NCBI GenBank assembly: GCA_002401545.1
Contig: NVTJ01000173.1
Coordinates: 1-5,372 of the forward strand
Length of the DNA: 5,372 bases
Direction: 5' to 3'
DNA from: Alphaproteobacteria bacterium
GTDB lineage: Bacteria; Pseudomonadota; Alphaproteobacteria; Sphingomonadales; Emcibacteraceae
The notes under the pieces were generated by a model, which saw only the letters and a program-made list of their open reading frames with translations, ran no database searches and was not told the DNA's origin. The translations under genes and the position numbers were made by a program. Of the stretch, positions 1 to 4,319 are shown in pieces. How positions within the stretch are numbered: the first letter of the stretch is position 1; each line of letters opens with the position of its first letter.

Positions 1-37
1 GGCCGTATAGAAACGGCTCTGCTAAATCTGAAGCTAT

Positions 38-114
38 GGTCCCGTAGCTCAGTTGGATAGAGCACCAGATTCCTAATCTGGGGGTCGCGCGTTCGAATCG
101 CGCCGGGATCACCA
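38..114 (+). tRNA. tRNA-Arg, anticodon CCT
   Basis: This 77-base tRNA folds fully. The seven-pair acceptor stem (38-44 with 104-110) contains one G-T pair, the D-arm has the usual AGTTGGATAGA loop, and the anticodon stem CCAGA/TCTGG encloses the loop TTCCTAA. The anticodon CCT reads AGG (Arg). The T-arm carries GTTCGAATC, and the terminal CCA (112-114) is encoded in the DNA. Minor Arg tRNA genes are frequent attachment sites for tyrosine recombinases, so the 3' half is a plausible attB. I found no second copy of that 3' half in the window, so there is no evidence here that it is the att site of the element at the right. Confidence 0.97.
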
Positions 115-190
115 TTATTTCAATGTTTTAGGTATTTTTTATATATTTCTGTTTCTGCAATGCTACCACTGTGCAACCAATGTGGCGCGT

Positions 191-219
191 TTGGTGCGCG
201 TAATACGCAGATGTATAAT
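191..219 (+). promoter_or_regulatory. sigma70-type promoter of the Sel1-repeat gene
   Basis: A -35 box TTGGTG (191-196) and a perfect -10 box TATAAT (214-219) are separated by exactly 17 bases. Transcription would start near 226, leaving a leader of about 80 bases before the ATG at 308. The spacer contains a perfect inverted repeat, GCGTAATACGC (198-208), which could be a repressor site; that part is inference. A run of seven C lies in the leader (236-242). Confidence 0.6.
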
Positions 220-307
220 AAACGGCTCATGACCACCCCCCCTTAGTTTACGAACATTGGCATTTCCGGTAATGTGCCTGCATTGGGAAAAGGCGGGAGT
301 GCAGCAA

Positions 308-1339
308 ATGTTGCGAATTGCAGGCGCTTCATTGGCTTTGCTGGTTATGGGCATCAGTTCAAATGCAGCAATTGCGCAAAACTGCGGTAAAGACCCGCTC
401 GACGGTGTAACAAGTTTAGCTGAATTGAATGCCTTACCCAAAAACGCTTGGCTACAATACCAGCGCTGTATAGCCAATCAGGGGGATTCTGAAGCGCAGC
501 TCAAAATGGGGATAGCTTATCGCGATGGCAGTGACGGACCGCCAAAGGATTTGGCAGCAGCGTTCAAATGGTTCCAACTCTCTGCCAAACAAGGCAACCA
601 ATACGCCCAACTCAATCTGGGAATGTTGTATGACAACAGCCAAGGCGTGGCGCAGGACTACGCCAAAGCCGTCAGCTGGTATCGCAAGGCCGTCAAACAA
701 GGTTCCGTGACAGCAAAATACAGACTGGCCTATCACTACTTTTATGGTTTTGGAGTTCCGAAAAATACAGCCAAAGCTTCAGAATTATATAAACAAGCCA
801 AAGCAAAAGCTGAGTTCGCAAATGAGTTTGCACTGGCGCATTATCAAGATGGCTCGAATGCAGCGGCCATTAGGTGGATTCGCTTTGTTGCTGAGCAGGG
901 TGATGCCAGCGCCCAGAACAGTCTGGGAATCATGTATGGCAATGGTCAGGGCATGACGCAGGGTTATGCTGAGGCCGTCAAATGGTTTCGCCAGGCCGCC
1001 GTCCAGGGCGATGCCAGCGCCCAAAGCAATCTGGGCGTCATGTATGATAATGGTCAGGGCGTGCCGCAGGATTATGCCAAGGCTGTGAAGTGGTACAGAA
1101 AAGCTGCTGAGCAAGGCGTTGCCATTGCCCAGTTCAATCTGGGGGTCATGTATACCAACGGCCATGGTGTGCCACAGGACTATGTGGAAGCCCACTTATG
1201 GTTTAATCTGGCGGCGACCCAAGGCAATCAAGACGCTATCAATAACCGCGATGTTATCGCCGCAAAAATGACGCCCGCCGACATATCCAAGGCACAGGCC
1301 CGTGCCAGAAAATGGTTTGAGATACATAAGAACCAATAG
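308..1339 (+). CDS. Secreted Sel1-repeat (TPR-like) protein
   Basis: This 343-residue protein starts with a typical Sec signal peptide: Met-Leu-Arg, a hydrophobic core at residues 7-16, and probable cleavage after AIA (residue 23). The ATG at 308 was chosen over one 51 bases upstream because it begins the signal peptide exactly and follows a CGGGAG ribosome site at good spacing. The mature protein holds Sel1 repeats of about 36 residues at 59-95, 96-131, 132-167, a degenerate unit at 168-197, then 198-233, 234-269 and 270-305. Each intact unit shows the pattern GD..AQ..LG.MY..G.GV.QDY..A..W...AA.QG. The tail (306-343), with a MTP..I..AQ..AR.W pattern, is the usual end of such proteins. Sel1 repeats form paired helices that mediate protein-protein contacts, often in the periplasm; the partner cannot be told from the sequence. 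It appears to be transcribed alone from the promoter at 191-219. Confidence 0.93.
   Translation: MLRIAGASLALLVMGISSNAAIAQNCGKDPLDGVTSLAELNALPKNAWLQYQRCIANQGDSEAQLKMGIAYRDGSDGPPKDLAAAFKWFQLSAKQGNQYAQLNLGMLYDNSQGVAQDYAKAVSWYRKAVKQGSVTAKYRLAYHYFYGFGVPKNTAKASELYKQAKAKAEFANEFALAHYQDGSNAAAIRWIRFVAEQGDASAQNSLGIMYGNGQGMTQGYAEAVKWFRQAAVQGDASAQSNLGVMYDNGQGVPQDYAKAVKWYRKAAEQGVAIAQFNLGVMYTNGHGVPQDYVEAHLWFNLAATQGNQDAINNRDVIAAKMTPADISKAQARARKWFEIHKNQ
899..1222 (+). repeat. Three tandem 108-base Sel1 repeat units within the gene
   Basis: Units at 899-1006, 1007-1114 and 1115-1222 encode consecutive 36-residue Sel1 motifs. The first two share about 25 of 36 residues and stretches of identical DNA (for example GATGCCAGCGCCCA in both), which points to more recent duplication than the N-terminal units. 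Such tracts can expand or contract by recombination. Confidence 0.8.
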
Positions 1340-1358
1340 CCTTCTCCAAACCATAAAA

Positions 1359-1375
1359 CGCTTTACATAAAAGCG
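1359..1375 (+). terminator. Weak hairpin after the Sel1-repeat gene
   Basis: A six-pair stem, CGCTTT (1359-1364) with AAAGCG (1370-1375), and a five-base loop lie 20 bases after the stop codon. The stem is AT-rich in its upper half and there is no clean run of T after it (CTATATTCTG follows), so termination would be weak at best. Confidence 0.3.
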
Positions 1376-1464
1376 CTATATTCTGCTAATACTCGGCCAA
1401 ACTTGTAGGTAATTAAACTTTCTGATACTTACCGCAGGCCTTTTAAGCAGCCTTGGAGGATGCA

Positions 1465-1617
1465 ATGGCCATAATTTTTCGTGCACTTTTAACGCTGGGC
1501 GTCTCGTTTTTATTATAGAGCGTCTCTTATGCACGGTCTGTAAAACTATATGATCCGGTGGCTGGGCAATATCTGGGAAATTTGGACAAAAATCCCTACA
1601 ATCCAAATTCTGTGTAA
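1465..1617 (+). pseudogene. Broken gene for a small secreted protein (NPYDPNSV-type repeat family)
   Basis: A strong ribosome site (GGAGGA, 1455-1460) precedes the ATG at 1465. The frame encodes Met-Ala-Ile-Ile-Phe-Arg and a hydrophobic signal peptide, then meets TAG at 1516-1518 after 17 codons. It continues in the same frame with SVSYARSVKLYDP, then GQYLGNLDKNPYNPNSV, and stops at TAA (1615-1617). Read through the TAG, this is a complete signal peptide (cleavage after SYA) followed by the start of a widespread small exported family. That family's members go on with NPYG.YGSPYSP repeats. Here the second stop falls exactly where the serine starting those repeats is expected, and nothing similar follows. 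The gene therefore looks dead twice: a nonsense codon inside the signal peptide and loss of the repeat region. The family's function is unknown. Suppression of the amber codon is possible but would still yield only about 50 residues. Confidence 0.72.
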
Positions 1618-1647
1618 TAGTGGGTGATACCCTTGGTGGAGTGTGAA

Positions 1648-2130
1648 ATGAGAGTGATAAGGACGTTACTGTTAGTGGTCGTCACTGCAATGTTGACCAA
1701 TTGCGTTATGATTACGAGCAGCCCAGTAACAGCCAATAGTCTAATAAATACTGATAAAGGACCACGTATTGTTACGTTTTTGACACCTACACCCTATATA
1801 GCAGATATGAGCGTCGCATTAGCAGAGAACGGTTTTTTGATAAAACCAATGCTATCTCGGCAGGAAATAACGGAACTTCAAGGCTCAAGTCGTGTTGTAA
1901 AATATAATGAAGCCACAGCCCGGTGGGGCATTACGTTGCAAACACAACATAGTGGCATGACTTGTGCGTTTACAGATTTTAACATCCATCACTTCACTCT
2001 AATGCTTACTGACATATACACAAATCAAGTTGTTCTCGTGTTGAAACAGAAAGGCTCTGACGGGCCCTGTTCAACTGTTAAGCCGGTTTTTGAACCACTT
2101 GCAGAAGCACTTGCTCAGAATTGGCAATAA
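1648..2130 (+). CDS. Putative lipoprotein of unknown function
   Basis: This 160-residue product has a lipoprotein-like N-terminus: Arg at 2 and 5, a hydrophobic stretch at 6-16, and a lipobox-like LTNC with Cys19. Asn just before the Cys is unusual, so lipidation is likely but not certain. If processed, Val after the Cys does not resemble the inner-membrane retention signal (Asp). The ATG at 1648 is preferred to the GTG at 1624 because GGTGGAG lies at proper spacing and the signal peptide starts there. The mature part has no motif I recognise with confidence. Its plan, an N-terminal segment with possible Rossmann-like pattern (RIVTFL...VALAENGF) followed by beta-rich sequence (RWGITLQTQ, HHFTLMLTDIYTNQVVLVLKQKG), recalls the LpoB/CsgG-type lipoprotein fold in outline only. 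Cys106 and Cys141 could form a disulfide. The gene is more AT-rich than the Sel1-repeat gene and starts 30 bases after the upstream pseudogene, possibly on the same transcript. Confidence 0.78.
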   Translation: MRVIRTLLLVVVTAMLTNCVMITSSPVTANSLINTDKGPRIVTFLTPTPYIADMSVALAENGFLIKPMLSRQEITELQGSSRVVKYNEATARWGITLQTQHSGMTCAFTDFNIHHFTLMLTDIYTNQVVLVLKQKGSDGPCSTVKPVFEPLAEALAQNWQ

Positions 2131-2226
2131 CTAAAAACATGCTAACCGCTCATGGGCGTAAATCTATAATAAATATGCTTTTTCTGTGGTGTATCTCAGT
2201 ACGGACATGTAAGTATCCTTGCTACA

Positions 2227-2250
2227 TATAGCCCGCGCGAAGAGTCTACA
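2227..2250. repeat. Imperfect direct repeat, left copy
   Basis: TATA followed by GCCCGCGCGAAG resembles TATA followed by CGCGCGCGCGAAG at 2519-2535; CGCGCGAAG is identical, and both are followed a few bases on by a CAAA-like stretch. The pair brackets the decayed phage-associated pseudogene. This could be chance in low-complexity GC sequence. Confidence 0.3.
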
Positions 2251-2264
2251 AATCTAGGGGCAAA

Positions 2265-2412
2265 TCACAACGCCTCCAGTCGTTTGGCCATCGCCTTTAC
2301 AGCTTGCGAGTAAGGCACCATGCTTCCACACATTGCGGTTGCCCTTGGGTGCCCCTGTTGACGCCCGCCGTGCATTCTGCACCAACCATTTTCCATGCAA
2401 CCCCGCAGGTTT
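2265..2412 (-). pseudogene. Frameshifted relic of the HGG-STGAPKGNRN-KHG phage/island family
   Basis: On the minus strand three reading frames carry successive pieces of one family. The first (about 2410-2396) reads TCGVA, and the second (from 2396) reads MENGWCRMHGG, matching the family's Cys/His segment C..pAM.NGRCRMHGG. The third frame reads STGAPKGNRNVWKHG, the family hallmark. After KHG the frame shifts again and reads YSQAVKAMAKRLEAL, ending at TGA (2265-2267), which matches the usual C-terminal helix (KHG.Y...A...R..AL). At least two indels, and probably three, separate these pieces, so the gene is dead. A 67-codon open frame covering 2254-2457 is only a mosaic of correct and incorrect pieces. 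Intact homologues of about 80-110 residues are common near phage terminase genes and at integrase-tRNA junctions; their role is not established. It marks an older mobile insertion next to the present one. Confidence 0.75.
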
Positions 2413-2852
2413 GGTAATTTTAAATTTGATAGTTTTTACCGATTTTGAAAACTTCAAACTTATTCCATAATCTATATTAACACATTGTTATAATGCATAA
2501 ATATTCAGAACTCACTTTTATACGCGCGCGCGAAGTGTGTCAAAAATGGTTTTGTTTTTTAGCCCTAGCCAGCACTCATTTTTATTGCCTTGTCACAACG
2601 TGAAAGCAGAATGATAAATTTCAGCGTGCTTTGAACACCTTAAATGCCCCACCAAGCCGAAACGGGCTAGCGTGAGAATGTCCCCCATCTATATATAATA
2701 ACTGCCTCCCACAACTTTTTGAAAAGAGTGGACCGTGCCCACTTCCCTTATTTATATACGCTGTAGTCAACTTATGGGGTGGGTTCAGGCCTCTTTAGTG
2801 GTTTGATTATTGGCCCTTGGTGGCTTGGTTCATGCCCGTTGGTGGTACATTA
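2413..2852. other. Gene-poor interval, probably decayed DNA at the element's left side
   Basis: About 440 bases lie between the pseudogene and the winged-helix gene. I see no convincing coding frame on either strand; the longest sensible one is about 31 codons, minus strand, from 2686. The interval contains AT-rich tracts, a TATAAT hexamer (2489-2494) without a good -35 partner, a (CG)n run at 2523-2532, and short TTGGTGG direct repeats near 2817-2845. An attachment site could lie here, but no repeat of the tRNA-Arg 3' end is present. Confidence 0.5.
2519..2543. repeat. Imperfect direct repeat, right copy
   Basis: This is the partner of the element at 2227-2250: TATA, a CG-alternating run, CGCGCGAAG and then a CAAA-containing tail. 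The alternating CG run may itself explain the resemblance. Confidence 0.3.
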
Positions 2853-2864
2853 TCACACCACGGG
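2835..2864. other. Hairpin overlapping the end of the winged-helix gene
   Basis: CCCG-T-TGGTG (2835-2844) pairs with CACCA-CGGG (2856-2864) with one bulged base and an 11-base loop. The TGA stop of the minus-strand gene (2853-2855) lies at the base of the loop. On the plus strand it is followed by TTTCCATTTTTC, so it could stop plus-strand transcripts entering the operon from the left. On the minus strand no T-run follows, so it is a poor terminator for the operon itself. Confidence 0.3.
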
Positions 2865-3257
2865 TTTCCATTTTTCATAATCTTTAGTCGGGGTGGCGCT
2901 GGCTTCTGTCCCGTACATGGTCAGCGAATACACCCCCGCCCGCGTCGCTCTGGGCCCGGTTGTCCGCCCCGTACGCTCAACCTTGAACCAGCCGCACGTA
3001 ACAAGTTCTTTAATGGCCTCGGCGGCTTTTGGGCGGGAGCAGCCAATCGCAATGGCGGCCTTGCGAGCTGACCATTCAAAATTGTTACCGTTTCTTTGCC
3101 TGTACGACGCTAAAGTTCGCACCAGTAGTTCATGGGCATAAACGCTGGTATGTCGCCAAGCCGGTAATTGTAGCCATTCCTCATATACGCGGGCATGAGG
3201 CCGGTCTCTGTATTTGTATGATTTTACCACGATTGCACGCCGTGTGGTACAGCCCAT
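2853..3257 (-). CDS. Winged-helix protein, replication-associated type in mobile elements
   Basis: This 134-residue protein is the last gene of the minus-strand block. Residues 25-50 (YEEWLQLPAWRHTSVYAHELLVRTLA) and 53-95 (RQRNGNNFEWSARKAAIAIGCSRPKAAEAIKELVTCGWFKVER) match a compact winged-helix pattern seen in many alphaproteobacterial islands. That pattern runs: an aromatic-Leu-Pro..AW segment; a helix; an NG.N strand; the S.R.AA..IG.S...A..AI.EL helix-turn-helix; and a GWF.V wing strand. The end (YSLTMYGTEASATPTKDYEKW) fits the conserved .LT.y....PT.DY..W tail. Such domains resemble the DNA-binding part of replication initiators, but whether this protein initiates replication or regulates transcription is inference. 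ATG 3257 is the first possible start, because an in-frame TAA sits immediately before it; its ribosome site is weak. It begins 24 bases after the PC4-like gene, so translation may be coupled. Confidence 0.82.
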   Translation of the reverse strand: MGCTTRRAIVVKSYKYRDRPHARVYEEWLQLPAWRHTSVYAHELLVRTLASYRQRNGNNFEWSARKAAIAIGCSRPKAAEAIKELVTCGWFKVERTGRTTGPRATRAGVYSLTMYGTEASATPTKDYEKWKPVV

Positions 3258-3281
3258 TTAGAGCCGCACCCCAGCGGCCTC

Positions 3282-3530
3282 CTAGCCGTCCAGCAAGCCC
3301 AGGGCGCGTGCCTTGGCCTCGGCTTGGGTCAATGCACCTGCCAGCCTGGGGAGGTGCTTCATGCCCAAAGAGAGGCCCTTGCGCGTCGCCCGCCAGCTTA
3401 GGTCAACATCCTGCCAATAATTACGCACCTCGATCAGCGGCGTACCATTGAACTCCGTCAACTTGACAAAAACCGCTTCGCGGGCTGAACGGTGCCAATG
3501 GGCAATTACAAAAGGTAATTTATCGGTCAT
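3282..3530 (-). CDS. PC4/p15-like nucleic-acid-binding protein
   Basis: This 82-residue protein matches the bacterial PC4 (transcriptional coactivator p15) family. Strand-forming sequence FVIAHWHRSAREAVFVKLTEFNG (7-29) is followed by PLIEVRNYWQD (31-41), the hallmark TRKGLSLGMKHLPRLAGAL (49-67), and a short helix to the end. PC4 domains are dimeric, curved beta-sheets that bind single-stranded DNA and sometimes RNA. In bacteria they are frequent on phage and islands, with roles proposed in transcription or replication. The start ATG 3530 was chosen because AGGAGG lies six bases upstream and it begins the domain; a 169-codon open frame extends further upstream but that part is out-of-frame reading of the preceding gene. 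It overlaps the winged-helix gene upstream by 11 bases, indicating coupled translation. Confidence 0.88.
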   Translation of the reverse strand: MTDKLPFVIAHWHRSAREAVFVKLTEFNGTPLIEVRNYWQDVDLSWRATRKGLSLGMKHLPRLAGALTQAEAKARALGLLDG

Positions 3531-3828
3531 TGGCGGCCTCCTGCACTTTGGACACTGTAACCGGTGTGTGCAACACATAGCGCGCGTGCCAGCCACAATC
3601 GTGTGCCTCGCGCAGGGTCTCAATGCTGAGGCCAAGAGCGCGCAGATAGGCGATATAGGCCCCCAGCCGGTAGGGTGGCCCGCCTGCAAAGTCATAGGCG
3701 GTGAGGCCCTGTGTGCCACGCTCAATAAGTTTGAGCAGGGTTTCGGCATTGCGCCCGCGAACCGTGACGGGCGTGTTGTCATTGGCCGCAAGGCAAAAGC
3801 TGACTATGGGATAAGCGCGTTTACGCAT
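3520..3828 (-). CDS. Winged-helix domain protein of mobile elements
   Basis: This 102-residue protein is built around a single winged-helix domain. VTVRGRNAETLLKLIERGTQGLTAYDFAGG (21-50) gives the first helices, PPYRLGAYIAYLRALGLSIETLREAH (51-76) is the recognition helix with the RL..YI..LR..GL.IET pattern, and DCGWHARYVLHTPV (77-90) forms the wing. This pattern is common in small proteins of alphaproteobacterial prophages and islands, where it usually sits beside a PC4-like gene as here. The most likely role is DNA-binding regulation of the element; the target is unknown. GGGGAGG, five bases before the ATG, is an excellent ribosome site. The last 11 bases overlap the PC4-like gene. Confidence 0.87.
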   Translation of the reverse strand: MRKRAYPIVSFCLAANDNTPVTVRGRNAETLLKLIERGTQGLTAYDFAGGPPYRLGAYIAYLRALGLSIETLREAHDCGWHARYVLHTPVTVSKVQEAANDR

Positions 3829-3997
3829 GTTCGCCTCCCCAAATACCGTTTAACTTTAAGATTAGGCGAGGGTGGTTGCCCTTGGATTTTAGGTAGCGTA
3901 TAAAATGCATCATGCATTCCTTTGCAAAGGGGATGAAAATTTGAAGCCCCGGCACGGCGTCCAAACCTTTTGCCGGGGTTTTTCTTTGCTCTCTCAT
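3821..3997 (-). CDS. Possible 58-residue protein between the AlpA-like and winged-helix genes
   Basis: This frame exactly fills an otherwise empty 165-base gap in a compact operon. Its ATG overlaps the TGA stop of the AlpA-like gene as ATGA, and its TAA (3821-3823) overlaps the first codons of the winged-helix gene. It reads MREQRKTPAKGLDAVPGLQ at the start, then a hydrophobic-basic middle (IFIPFAKECMMHFIRYLKSKG) and the end RLILKLNGIWGGEHA. I do not recognise it. Support is positional: start and stop overlaps at both ends suggest translational coupling, and there is no separate ribosome site. Against it, the same DNA carries a plus-strand promoter-terminator pair, and a second minus-strand frame from a GTG at 4007 is also open (67 codons). 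That frame lacks the neat stop-start junction. Confidence 0.35.
   Translation of the reverse strand: MREQRKTPAKGLDAVPGLQIFIPFAKECMMHFIRYLKSKGNHPRLILKLNGIWGGEHA
3876..3904 (+). promoter_or_regulatory. Plus-strand promoter between minus-strand genes
   Basis: TTGCCC (3876-3881) and TATAAA (3899-3904) are spaced by exactly 17 bases, giving a start near 3911. Immediately downstream lie two nested palindromes: ATGCAT-C-ATGCAT (3905-3917) at the predicted start and CCTTTGCAAAGG (3919-3930). These could be operators. On the minus strand TTGCAA (3927-3922) with TTTATA (3904-3899), also 17 apart, is a weaker divergent promoter candidate for the winged-helix gene. Confidence 0.45.
3911..3987 (+). ncRNA. 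Candidate small antisense RNA
   Basis: The promoter at 3876-3904 and the intrinsic terminator at 3947-3987 would define a plus-strand transcript of about 75 bases opposite the minus-strand operon. It begins with the CATGCAT palindrome half and a self-complementary CCTTTGCAAAGG, has a short A/T-rich single-stranded stretch, and ends in the terminator hairpin. It contains no reasonable open frame. It would be antisense to the junction between the AlpA-like gene and the winged-helix gene, and to the possible 58-residue gene. No known RNA family is recognised; the call rests only on promoter-terminator geometry. Confidence 0.35.
3947..3987 (+). terminator. Intrinsic terminator, plus strand
   Basis: An eight-pair GC-rich stem, CCCCGGCA (3947-3954) with TGCCGGGG (3971-3978), is extended by A-T pairs and followed by TTTTTCTTT. 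The loop is 16 bases. On the minus strand the same hairpin is followed only by CTTCAAATTTT, so termination of the operon transcript there would be weaker. It lies just beyond the end of the AlpA-like gene, so partial bidirectional action is possible. Confidence 0.6.
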
Positions 3998-4200
3998 GGC
4001 GCGTCACTGGTGCTTAGGCGGGTTTGGCCATCCAACCATTTCACCACTTCTTGCCAGTCATAGATGCACCGCCGCCCGACTTTCTTGAAGGCAGGCCCCG
4101 ACCCACGGAGTCTATGCTTGGTCCAAGTACTTACTGCAATGGATGTCCGCTCAGCGAGCTGATTGGTGTCAATATATTCGTTAATGGGTGTGTTGCTCAT
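3994..4200 (-). CDS. AlpA/excisionase-like helix-turn-helix protein
   Basis: This 68-residue protein is a MerR-type HTH of the AlpA/excisionase kind. YIDTNQLAERTSIAVSTW (9-26) is the helix-turn-helix, TKHRLRGSGPAFKKVGRRCIYDW (27-49) is the characteristic RLRG.GP.F.K.GRR..Y wing, and QEVVKWLDGQ (50-59) is the closing helix. Such proteins bend DNA at attachment sites as recombination directionality factors, or activate the integrase gene, as AlpA does. Placement two genes downstream of the integrase fits either role. ATG 4200 was chosen because GGGAG lies seven bases upstream and family members start a few residues before the HTH; an in-frame ATG 60 bases upstream would add an unrelated Cys-Ser-rich stretch. 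A tract of AAACGGGT repeats lies upstream and may be its binding site. Confidence 0.88.
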   Translation of the reverse strand: MSNTPINEYIDTNQLAERTSIAVSTWTKHRLRGSGPAFKKVGRRCIYDWQEVVKWLDGQTRLSTSDAP

Positions 4201-4264
4201 TATGGAGCTCCCAACAGGCCCAGCGGAATTGCAAGAGCATGTCGGGAATGAATCTGACAACGGC

Positions 4265-4319
4265 GAAACGGGTCGTCAAAAGGGTCAAACGGGTTTTTTA
4301 ATATCTATAACCCGTTTCG
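4265..4319. repeat. AAACGGGT repeat cluster with alternative hairpins, candidate operator
   Basis: Three direct units, GAAACGGGT (4265-4273), CAAAAGGGT (4277-4285) and CAAACGGGT (4286-4294), face one inverted unit, ACCCGTTTC (4310-4318). The right arm can pair with the first unit (10 bases, CGAAACGGGT with ACCCGTTTCG) or with the third (AAACGGGTT with AACCCGTTT), so two hairpins compete. On the minus strand the repeats contain TTGACC and TTGACG, two good -35 boxes for the AlpA-like gene, although no convincing -10 follows. The cluster spans the stop codon of the 305-residue gene. This arrangement suggests an iteron-like operator controlling AlpA-like expression, possibly bound by that protein. 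Confidence 0.5.

Noticed and set aside
1..20. Short inverted repeat GCCGT/ACGGC before the tRNA as a terminator
   Set aside because: It has a five-pair stem with no T-run and the upstream gene is outside the window, so it cannot be supported.
785..1195. Minus-strand open frame inside the Sel1-repeat gene
   Set aside because: Its periodic sequence merely mirrors the Sel1 repeats read backwards.
899..1222. CRISPR-like spacing of repeated DNA
   Set aside because: The 108-base periodicity is continuous coding Sel1 repeats with no spacer sequence.
2254..2457. 67-residue minus-strand protein as an intact gene
   Set aside because: Only its STGAPKGNRNVWKHG part is in the right frame. The family's preceding and following segments are found in other frames, so it is a relic.
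2489..2494. Perfect TATAAT as a promoter
   Set aside because: No acceptable -35 box lies 16-18 bases upstream and no gene follows on the plus strand.
2594..2686. 31-codon minus-strand frame in the gene-poor interval
   Set aside because: It has no ribosome site, no family resemblance and no operon context; open frames of this length occur by chance.
2817..3451. Plus-strand open frames opposite the winged-helix and PC4-like genes
   Set aside because: They are antisense shadows of clear minus-strand genes and show no family motifs.
3531..3791. Upstream extension of the PC4-like gene in its open frame
   Set aside because: The extension is an out-of-frame reading of the winged-helix gene, rich in Pro, Cys and Arg. 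The true start at 3530 has AGGAGG at ideal spacing.
3804..4007. 67-codon minus-strand frame from a GTG across the AlpA-like/winged-helix gap
   Set aside because: It starts inside the AlpA-like gene without a ribosome site and runs well into the winged-helix gene. Its composition (many Arg, Pro and Lys, few hydrophobic blocks) is less protein-like than that of the competing 58-codon frame.
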